Shown here piece after piece: positions 51,955 to 60,100 of a DNA stretch of 64,000 bases. The position numbers were made by a program, and so were the translations under genes. The stretch's first letter is position 1. Each line of letters starts with the position of its first letter. The stretch comes from Lapillicoccus jejuensis (GTDB lineage Bacteria > Actinomycetota > Actinomycetes > Actinomycetales > Dermatophilaceae), in the NCBI RefSeq assembly GCF_006715055.1, contig NZ_VFMN01000001.1:3534001-3598000 (forward strand), written 5' to 3'. The notes under the pieces are model-generated. The model did no database searches. It saw only the letters and a program-made list of their open reading frames with translations, and had not been told where the DNA came from.

Positions 51955-54900
51955 ATGACCGCCCTGACCCCGCGGCCGCGTCCGCGCGCCCTCGGAGCCG
52001 CACGCCGCGCCGTACGGACGTCCCCCGACCGGGTCGCCCGGCTGCTGCGCGCCGCCCTGGCCACCGTCTGCCTCGCGACGTCGTCGGTGGGGCTCGTCGC
52101 CGCGCCGGCCGACGCGGTCGCCGCGGCGTGCAACGGCAGCAACGGGGTGACGGTCACCTCGCTCAACGCCCCGCGTTTCTACATCGACTCCGGTGTCACG
52201 CCGAAGCTGACCTCGGGCTACGCCGGGTACGACGTCTCGGCGACCGCCGCGCGGCACGACCTCTACGTCCAGCTGTCGGGGTTCACCGGCGGGTCGATCG
52301 CCCTGGCGGCGTCGCAGCCGACGTCGATGCCGTTGGGCGCCACCGCAGCCGGCGCGCACACGCCGGCGTTCTTCCTGCTCGACGCCTCCGCCGCGTCGCT
52401 GACCGCGCAGACCCACACCGTCCAGGTCTGGTCCGGCAAGCCCGGCGCCGCGGGCTCGAGCCTGCTCTGCGCCACCTCCGGCGGGTTCGGGGGCGTCGAC
52501 GAGACCATCAAGGCGGCGGCCAACAAGGTCCAGGACACCACCGGGGACGGCGTAGCCGTCACCCTGTCGACGGCCACCCCCCGCCTCGGCGGGTCGATCA
52601 GCGTCAGCGTCGAGGGCTCGACGGGCACGGTCGGGTCCGGCACCACCGCCGACCCCAACGGCCTGTACATGACGCCCACGGCCCTGCCGTCCTGGCCGGC
52701 GGGCGCCTTCCGCCTCACCGGCACCAGCCTGCTCATCTCGCCCGACGGCTCCGCGCCCGCGCAGACCTACACGAACCTGCTGCACCTGGGCTCGCTCGGC
52801 TCGTCCTCGCGCAGCTACGTCGCCACCTACACCTTCACCATCACGGGGACGACGAGCACCGGCTCGCAGCTCTACCCGTTGCAGCAGATCGCGTCCGGCA
52901 CCCAGATCAAGCACACCGACACCGGCTCGTTCTCGACGCTCATCCCGGCGATCCCCGCGGCGACGAACCCGCTCACGGTCGCCCTCTCGGCGTCGCCGAC
53001 GACGCTGCCGGCGGCCGGCGGCACCAGCCGCTTCTCGCTCCAGCTGCGCTCGACCGCGTCAACCGCGTCGATCGCCGACCAGCTGCAGGCGCAGCTGCCG
53101 TCCGGGGCGTCGTACGTCGCCGGGTCGACGACGATCGGCGGCGTGTCCGCCCCGGACCCGGCCTCGAGCGCCGGGCTGCTCTCCTGGACCGGACCCTTCA
53201 CGACCAGCTCGAGCGCGCCCACGGATCTGCGCTTCGACGTGTCCCTCCCGTCCGGCGCCGCCACCTACCCGGTCTCCGGGTGGGGCCTGCTCGGCAGCAC
53301 CGTGCTTGACACGACCGCCGACACGAGCGACACCGCCGCCGCCTCGGTGACGCTCACCGTCCCCGCGACCGACGCGCAGACGATCGCCTTCCCCACCCTC
53401 GCCGACACCGTCGTCACCGGCGCCGCGCCGACCCTGTCGGCGACCGCGTCGTCGGGTCTGCCGGTGACGTACGCCGTCTCGACCCCGGCGGTGTGCACCG
53501 TCTCCGGCGGGGTGCTGACGCTGGTCTCGGTCGGGACCTGCACCGTCACCGCGTCGCAGGCCGGGAACGCCTCCTGGGCGGCGGCGACCCCGGTGAGCCG
53601 GTCGTTCGCGGTGACCGAGGTCCCGAGCACCCCTTCGCCGCAGTCGATCTCGTTCCCGGCGCTCACCGACACCGTCGTCACCGGCGCCGCGCCGACCCTG
53701 TCGGCGACCGCGTCGTCGGGTCTGCCGGTCTCGTACGCCGTCTCGACCCCGGCGGTGTGCACCGTCTCCGGCGGGGTGCTGACGCTGGTCTCGCCCGGCA
53801 CGTGCACGGTCACCGCGACCCAGCCCGGGGACGCGACGTACGCGGCCGCGACCCCCGTGGACCGGTCCTTCGACGTCACCGCACCGCCGCTCCTGCCGGT
53901 GCCGCAGACCATCACCTTCCCCGTCCTCGCCGACACGGCCCTCGACGCGACCGCGCCGGCCCTCGGCGCCACGGCCACCTCCGGTCTGCCCGTCGCCTAC
54001 GCCACCAGCACCCCGACCGTCTGCACCGTCTCCGGCGGTGTCCTGACCCTGGTCTCGGTCGGCACCTGCTCGGTGACCGCGAGCCAGCCGGGGAGCGCCT
54101 CGTGGCTGCCCGCGGCCCCGGTCACCCGCGACCTCGCGGTCCTGCCGGTGCCGCAGACCATCACCTTCCCGACCCTGCCCGCCACCGTCCTCGGTGACCC
54201 GGCGCCGGGCCTGTCGGCCACCGCGTCGTCGTCCCTGCCGGTGACCTACACCTCGACCACCCCGACGGTGTGCACCGTCACCGACGGGGCGCTCACCCTC
54301 GTCTCCGTCGGCACCTGCACGGTGACCGCGACCCAGACGGGTGACGCGACGTACGACGCCGCCACCCCGGTCGACCGGTCCTTCGCCGTGACCGCCCCGC
54401 CCGCCCTGCCCTCGCCGCAGACCATCACCTTCCCCGCTCTCGCCGACGTGCTGCGCGACGGGACCGCGCCGGCCCTCGCCGCCACGAGCGACTCGGGGCT
54501 GCCGGTCGCCTACGCGACGACGACCCCGGCCGTCTGCACCGTCTCCGACGGCGTCCTCACGCTCGTCTCGGTCGGCACCTGCTCGGTGACCGCGAGCCAG
54601 CCGGGGAGCGCCTCGTGGCTGCCCGCCACCCCGCGGACCCGCAGCTTCTCCGTGCTCGCGGTGCCGCAGAGCATCACGTTCCCGGTGCTCACCGACACCG
54701 TCCTCGGTGCCCCGGCGCCGACCCTGTCGGCGACGGCGTCGTCGCACCTGCCGGTCGGCTACGCCTCGACCACCCCCCTCGTCTGCTCGGTCTCCGGCGG
54801 CGTCGTCACCCTCGTCTCCGTCGGCACCTGCTCGGTCACCGCGACCCAGCCGGGCGACGCGACGTACGCGGCCGCCACCCCGATCGGCCGGTCCTTCGTC

Positions 54901-56268
54901 GTCGGCACCGCCCCGGTCGTGCCGTCGCCCCAGACCATCACCTTCCCGGCCCTGCCCGACACCGTCCTCGGTCACCCGGCGCCCGCGCTGTCCGCCACGG
55001 CCAGCTCCGGACTGGCGGTCACCTACACCTCGAGCACGCCCACCGTCTGCACCGTCACGCAGGTCGGCGGACTCGTCGACCTGGCCCTGCGCGCGGCCGG
55101 CCCCTGCTCCCTCACCGCGACCCAGCCGGGCGACAGCCACTGGTCGGCGGCCACCCCGGTGGTCCGCACCTTCACGGTCACCCGGGCCGCGCAGACGGTG
55201 ACGTTCCCCGACCTGCCCGACACCGTCCTCGACGCGACGCCGCCGGCGCCGGTCGCGGCGGCCTCCTCGGGCCTGCCGGTGGTCGTCACCTCCATCACCC
55301 CGGCGGTCTGCACCGTGACCGACGGCCGCCTCGTCCTCCTCGCGGTGGGGACGTGCCGCCTCGTCGCGACGCAGGCGGGCGACGCGACGTACGCGCCGGC
55401 CGCGCCGGTCACGCGCACGCTCACGGTGCTGCCACCCGCCGCGCCGCCGTACCGGACCTCCGGCGTCGGCACGGCGATCCAGTCGACGAGCCTGCAGGTG
55501 CCCGCCGGCTTCACGGTGGCCCTGCTCGACGGCGACCGCGCCGTCACGACGCTGACCGTGCCGGGTCAGGGCACCTACACCCTCGTCGGACCCTCCGCCT
55601 CGACGACGCCGCCGACCGGGCTCGCCGCGCTCCTCGCGGGCCCCGCGACGCGCGCCGCCACCGCGTCGGGCCCGACCGTCGACCGGATCGACTTCGCCCC
55701 CGTCCTGGGCTTCGTCGGGGTGGCCCGACCGGCGACGTACCGGCTCACCGACCCGATGGGGCAGACCGCGACCGCGACCTACACCCCGACCGTGACGGTG
55801 CCGGCGGCCCCGCCGTCGGCGCCGAAGGCGACCCGGTCGCACGACAGCTCGACGCAGACGACGACCATCCCGGTGCCCCCGGGCGGCACCGTGACCCTGC
55901 TCGACCACGGCCGTCCCGTGCGCTCCCTCACCATCCCGGGGGAGGGAACCTACACCGTCGACCCGGCCACCGGGCGGCTCACCTTCACCCCCGTGGCCGG
56001 CTTCACCGGGTCGGCCCGCCCCGTCGACTACCGCGTGACGGACGCCTACGGGCAGAGCACGACGTCCACCTACCGGGCCACGGTGGTGCCGTCGGCGGCG
56101 CCGGCGCCCACCCCCGCGCCCGTACGACGCCCCGCCCCCGTCCCCGTCCACGCCCCCGCCCACGGTCTGCCGCACACCGGCGCCGACCTCGCCCCGCTGC
56201 TCGCGCTGGCCGCCGGTCTCGTCCTGCTCGGCTCGACCCTCACGGTGGTGGCGCGCCGGCGACGCTGA
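51955..56268 (+). CDS. Large LPXTG-anchored surface protein with eight Ig-like repeats
   Basis: A 1437-residue secreted protein. Signal peptide with an RR-rich n-region to about residue 57; a unique region to about 470; eight Ig-like repeats (residues 475 to about 1160, starting QTIAFP or QTITFP, at nt 53377, 53641, 53905, 54154, 54418, 54667, 54931, 55192); two CshA-type fibril repeats (FTPVLGFVG, FTPVAGFTGSARPVDYRVTDAYGQS); a Pro-rich stalk; and LPHTG at 1405-1409 with a hydrophobic helix and RRRR tail for sortase anchoring to the cell wall. Each repeat holds two Cys (PxVCTV, GTCxVTA) likely disulfide-linked. Probably an adhesin; the ligand is unknown. Confidence 0.9.
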   Translation: MTALTPRPRPRALGAARRAVRTSPDRVARLLRAALATVCLATSSVGLVAAPADAVAAACNGSNGVTVTSLNAPRFYIDSGVTPKLTSGYAGYDVSATAARHDLYVQLSGFTGGSIALAASQPTSMPLGATAAGAHTPAFFLLDASAASLTAQTHTVQVWSGKPGAAGSSLLCATSGGFGGVDETIKAAANKVQDTTGDGVAVTLSTATPRLGGSISVSVEGSTGTVGSGTTADPNGLYMTPTALPSWPAGAFRLTGTSLLISPDGSAPAQTYTNLLHLGSLGSSSRSYVATYTFTITGTTSTGSQLYPLQQIASGTQIKHTDTGSFSTLIPAIPAATNPLTVALSASPTTLPAAGGTSRFSLQLRSTASTASIADQLQAQLPSGASYVAGSTTIGGVSAPDPASSAGLLSWTGPFTTSSSAPTDLRFDVSLPSGAATYPVSGWGLLGSTVLDTTADTSDTAAASVTLTVPATDAQTIAFPTLADTVVTGAAPTLSATASSGLPVTYAVSTPAVCTVSGGVLTLVSVGTCTVTASQAGNASWAAATPVSRSFAVTEVPSTPSPQSISFPALTDTVVTGAAPTLSATASSGLPVSYAVSTPAVCTVSGGVLTLVSPGTCTVTATQPGDATYAAATPVDRSFDVTAPPLLPVPQTITFPVLADTALDATAPALGATATSGLPVAYATSTPTVCTVSGGVLTLVSVGTCSVTASQPGSASWLPAAPVTRDLAVLPVPQTITFPTLPATVLGDPAPGLSATASSSLPVTYTSTTPTVCTVTDGALTLVSVGTCTVTATQTGDATYDAATPVDRSFAVTAPPALPSPQTITFPALADVLRDGTAPALAATSDSGLPVAYATTTPAVCTVSDGVLTLVSVGTCSVTASQPGSASWLPATPRTRSFSVLAVPQSITFPVLTDTVLGAPAPTLSATASSHLPVGYASTTPLVCSVSGGVVTLVSVGTCSVTATQPGDATYAAATPIGRSFVVGTAPVVPSPQTITFPALPDTVLGHPAPALSATASSGLAVTYTSSTPTVCTVTQVGGLVDLALRAAGPCSLTATQPGDSHWSAATPVVRTFTVTRAAQTVTFPDLPDTVLDATPPAPVAAASSGLPVVVTSITPAVCTVTDGRLVLLAVGTCRLVATQAGDATYAPAAPVTRTLTVLPPAAPPYRTSGVGTAIQSTSLQVPAGFTVALLDGDRAVTTLTVPGQGTYTLVGPSASTTPPTGLAALLAGPATRAATASGPTVDRIDFAPVLGFVGVARPATYRLTDPMGQTATATYTPTVTVPAAPPSAPKATRSHDSSTQTTTIPVPPGGTVTLLDHGRPVRSLTIPGEGTYTVDPATGRLTFTPVAGFTGSARPVDYRVTDAYGQSTTSTYRATVVPSAAPAPTPAPVRRPAPVPVHAPAHGLPHTGADLAPLLALAAGLVLLGSTLTVVARRRR
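53377..55437 (+). repeat. Eight in-frame Ig-like repeat units within the surface protein
   Basis: Unit length 83-88 codons. Intervals are 264, 264, 249, 264, 249, 264 and 261 bp. Units 3+4 and 5+6 recur as 513 bp blocks (53905 to 54418 to 54931), which shows a two-unit duplication. Long stretches of units 1 and 2 are identical in DNA (53407 and 53671 on), so duplication or gene conversion is recent. Confidence 0.85.
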
Positions 56269-56282
56269 GCCGGCTGCGTGGC

Positions 56283-57092
56283 TCACTCCATGAGGTCCAC
56301 CCGCTCGCCGGGCGCGACGGCCCGCACGCCGTCGAGCCCGGCGTCGCGGGCGCGGTCGAGGAAGTCCTCCAGCGGCGAGGCGAAGACGCCGTAGTCGCTG
56401 TGGTGCACCGGGAGCGCGCGTCGGGGCCGCACCCGGCGCAGCGCGTCCACGCCCTGCACGTCGTCCATCGTCACGGTGTGCAGCAGCACGCGCGTGCCGC
56501 CGAGGTGGACGACGGCCGTGTCGAGGTCGGGGAACCGCGCGTGCACCTCGTCGAGGTGGGGCCCCGTGAGGGTGTCGCCGGTGACGTAGACGCGGTGCCG
56601 CACCTCATCGCCGACCCGGTGCTCGAGCACCGTCCCGATGACGGGCGGCAGCAGCCGGCCCATGACGCCGCGGGCGTGGACCGCCGGGACGGCGACGACC
56701 CGGACGGACTCGCCGGAGCCGGGCGGACCGTCGACGACGGTGTCCTCCCACGGCTCGAGGGCCCGGGTCGTGAAGCCCCACGACCGCAGCCGCCGGGCGG
56801 CCGGCCCGGTCGTCACCACCGGCGCCTCGCGCGGAAGACCGCGTCGGGCGACCCGGTCGAAGTGGTCGCCGTGCAGGTGCGAGAGGAGCAGGGCGTCGTA
56901 CGGCGGCAGCTCGTCCACCCCGAGCGCGGGCTCGGTGAGGCGCCGCGACCACAGGCCCTTGCCGAGGTAGGCGCGCTGTCCCCGGTGCAGGAAGTTCGGG
57001 TCGGTCAGCAGGGTGAGCGAGCCGAGCTCGATGAGGGTCGTCGCGGTCCCGACGAAGGTCAGGGCCGCCGTGCGGGTCGCGGTGTCGTCCAT
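56283..57092 (-). CDS. Metallo-beta-lactamase fold hydrolase (UlaG-like)
   Basis: A 269-residue protein. LLLSHLHGDHFDR gives the HxHxDH zinc motif; FVGTATTLIELGSLTLLTDPNFLHRGQ, VYVTGDT, HLGGTRV and PVHHSDYGVF complete the fold. It resembles UlaG/AttM-type lactonases or phosphodiesterases with no clear substrate. ATG at 57092 with GGGAGA upstream; the frame opens farther up but without homology. It converges on the adhesin gene. Confidence 0.88.
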   Translation of the reverse strand: MDDTATRTAALTFVGTATTLIELGSLTLLTDPNFLHRGQRAYLGKGLWSRRLTEPALGVDELPPYDALLLSHLHGDHFDRVARRGLPREAPVVTTGPAARRLRSWGFTTRALEPWEDTVVDGPPGSGESVRVVAVPAVHARGVMGRLLPPVIGTVLEHRVGDEVRHRVYVTGDTLTGPHLDEVHARFPDLDTAVVHLGGTRVLLHTVTMDDVQGVDALRRVRPRRALPVHHSDYGVFASPLEDFLDRARDAGLDGVRAVAPGERVDLME

Positions 57093-57140
57093 CAGGTCTC
57101 CCAGGCAGGGTGACGGCGGTCCGTCACGGGAGCACCCCCT

Positions 57141-57174
57141 GCCCGCCCCGGTGCGCGCGCACACCGGGGCGGGC
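57141..57174 (-). terminator. Terminator hairpin downstream of the peroxidase gene
   Basis: 13 bp arms 57141-57153 (GCCCGCCCCGGTG) and 57162-57174 with an 8 nt loop, 24 nt beyond the peroxidase stop codon. Confidence 0.75.
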
Positions 57175-57198
57175 CCCCTCATCCCCCGGTCGCGCGCC

Positions 57199-60100
57199 TC
57201 ATTGCGCGACGACCGCGTTCGAGCGGTCGGAGGCCAGGCCCGTGCCGATCGCGTTGGTGGCGCGCACCTCGAAGCGGTACGTGCCGGGGGGCAGCACGAC
57301 GAACGTCTTGCGCAGCGTCGCGGCGACGGTGACCGTGACGGGGGTGCCGACCGGGGTGACGCCGTCGGCGTCCATGAGCAGCGCGGTCACCTGGTAGCCG
57401 GTGATCTTGCTGCCGCCGGTCGAGGCCGGGGCGAGCCAGGTGGCCAGCGCCGACACCTCCCCACCGACCACGCCGGGCGCGGCGTTGCCGATGACCGGTG
57501 CACCGGGGGCCGTCTTGGGGGGTACGGCCTTGATGCCGCTCGTCGCGGTCGACCCCTTGCCGACGCCGGCGGCGTTGACCGCCTTGACGACGAAGGTGTA
57601 CGTCGTCCCGCTGACGAGCCCGCCGATCGTCGCCGACGAGACCGCCCCCTGCACCGTGTCGGTCCGCACGAGCACCCCCGAGACCCGCACGAGCACGAGG
57701 TAGCTCGTGATCGGCGACCAGCCGTTCGCCCCCGGGGTCCAGCTGAGGGTCACCGACTGCACGCCGCCGACCCCGGTCACCCCGGTCGGCGCGGCCGGCA
57801 CGGTGTAGGGCACGACCGGCGCGGAGACCGGGCTGACCAGCGTCCCGCTCGCGGTGAGGCCCTGCACCTGGAAGGTGTACGGCGTCCCGGCCGTCAGCTT
57901 GGAGACCTGCAGCGTGGTCGTCGTCGCCGGGACCGTCGCCGTCGCGACGACGGCGCCCCCGGTCGACGTGAGGACGGTGTACGACGTCACGGGGGAGGTG
58001 TTGCCGACGGGCGGAGCCCAGGCGAGGCGGGCGCTCGTCGTCCCCGGGACGGCCGTCGTGATCGTCGGGTAGGCCGCGACGGGCAGGGTCGCCACGTCGA
58101 CGCTCTGGTCGGAGAAGCGCAGCTTCTCGACGTGGAACAGGGTGTCGCTGCCGTCGGAGACGGTCTGGCCGGCGACGAGCGGGCCGGTCTGCGTGACGGT
58201 GACGCGGTCCCCGGTCGGGACGATGCTGTAGCTGCCGCGGGGTCCGGAGAACACGGCGGTGTCGACGGCGGTGGGGTCCGACGGCGTGATGATCTCGCGC
58301 ACGGTGACGAGGTGGCCCGGCGGGACCAGTCCCGCCCCGACGGCCTGCTGCAGCGTCATGCCCGCGGTCCCGGGGCCGAAGGTGCCCGACGTGGCCGGGT
58401 GCTCGACGAGGTCGGTCGTCCCGGTCTCCGTGGCCGGGTCGGCCGGGTCGGTCCGCACGCTGATCCGCACCTGGAGGGCCTTGTCGCCGTCGATGACGTC
58501 GTTGCCCCCGCGACCGGTGATGGTGTCGCTGCCGGCGCCGCCGAGGAGGATGTCACCCTCGCCCCAGACCGGGCCCGAGAGCGGGCAGCGCCCGGCGGCG
58601 GAGCGGGCGACGACGGCGCCGAGGTCGCCGGTGAGCGGCTGCGGCAGCAGCGCCGACAGCCCGGCGATGCGGTCGACCCCGGCCTGGTCGAGCACGTCGC
58701 AGCCGAGGAGCCCGGCGCCGCCGACGGTGCGGGGCACCGTGTTCGTGCCGCCCAGGACGTCGTCGTACGGCGACCCGGAGTCGCCCTCGACCTCCTGCCA
58801 CCGGTCGCGGTTGGCCGTGATCGGGATCGGCAGACCGGCCTGCGCGTTGTTGATGTTCATGTCGTCGTTGGCCGGGCCGGCGTCGTACTGGTGGGTGGCC
58901 CAGTCGAACCCGGCGGCTCCGACGTTCCGGTCGATGCCGGTGGACTGGGCGATGACGTCGTCGCCACCCTCGGCCTCGTTGTCGTTGTCGCCGGACTGGC
59001 CGATGAGGACGTCGTGGCCCGGGGCGAGCTCGCCGGGGTCGTCGAGGAACGGCGCGCCGTGGTCGCCCTGGAGCAGGTCGACGCCCTGCCCGCCCTCGAT
59101 CCAGTCGTCGCCGCCGTCACCGAAGACGGTGTCGGCGCCCTGCCCGGCGACGACGTAGTCGTTGCCCGGTCCGGCGAAGGTCTCGTTGTCGTTCGCGCCC
59201 CCGTTGATCAGGTCCTGACCGTCGCCGCCGAGGAGGATGTCGTTGCCGAGGCCCCCGTCGAGGTAGTCGTCGCCCGGCCCGCCCTTGAGCGTGTCGTTCC
59301 CACCCGAGTCGGTGACGATGTCGTCGCCCTCGCCGGCGAGGACGACGTCGTCGCCGCCGGAGCCGTCGACGACGTCGTTGCCGGCGCCGCCCCAGACGGT
59401 GTCGTTGTCGTTGCCGCCGACGACCCGGTCGACGCCCGCCGTCCCCTGGTAGACCGACTGCCCGTTGATCCCGGGCTTGTCGACCGTGTTGGTCTGCCGG
59501 TAGGACAGGGTGCCGTCGGGGCTGCGCACGAGCAGCCTGCTCTCGTCGCAGTCGGTCGTCGACGGGTCGTCGGCGACGCCCGCCCCGAGCTGGGCGAAGC
59601 CGGCCGCCGTCCCCGCCAGGTGCGCGAGGTCGAAGCGGCAGTCGGCCGTGGCGAAGGAGTCGGCCTTGAGCGCGCGGGTGCCGTCGGTGTTGCGCTGCAC
59701 GAGCTCGGCGAACGAGTTGCCCTCGAGCTGGCTGCGCAGGTTCAGCCCCACGGTGCGGGCGATGTAGTAGAACCGGTCGCCGTCCTGGAGCGCCTCGAGC
59801 TGGCTCTGGAAGACGTAGTTGAAGGTGCTGCCCAGCAGACCGCCGAAGAGGTTGGTCTGCTCGGCCAGCCCGCCCACCCACAGGTCGACGTCGTCGACCC
59901 CGGTGGTCGTCACCCCGGCCGGGGTGCTCGCCCACGCGCCGGTGCCGAGCAGGAAGTCGGTGGCGTCGAGCGGGGTGGGGTCGCCGGGGGCGGGGGCGAC
60001 GATGGCGCGGGCGGCGGCACGCTTGGCCGCCACCGTGGTGGCGGCGACGACGGTCGGGTGGTGGCCGTAGGCGGCCACGAGGTTGACCAGCGTCTCGGGG

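Noticed and set aside
53377-55437. Tandem repeat array that could be mistaken for a CRISPR
   Set aside because: The units are protein-coding Ig-like repeats of 83-88 codons without short identical spacers-and-repeats structure.
53059-56286. Minus-strand open frame of about 1075 codons under the adhesin repeats
   Set aside because: The repeats make the opposite strand open as well; the plus strand has signal peptide, repeats with conserved cysteines and a sortase signal, which settles the coding strand.
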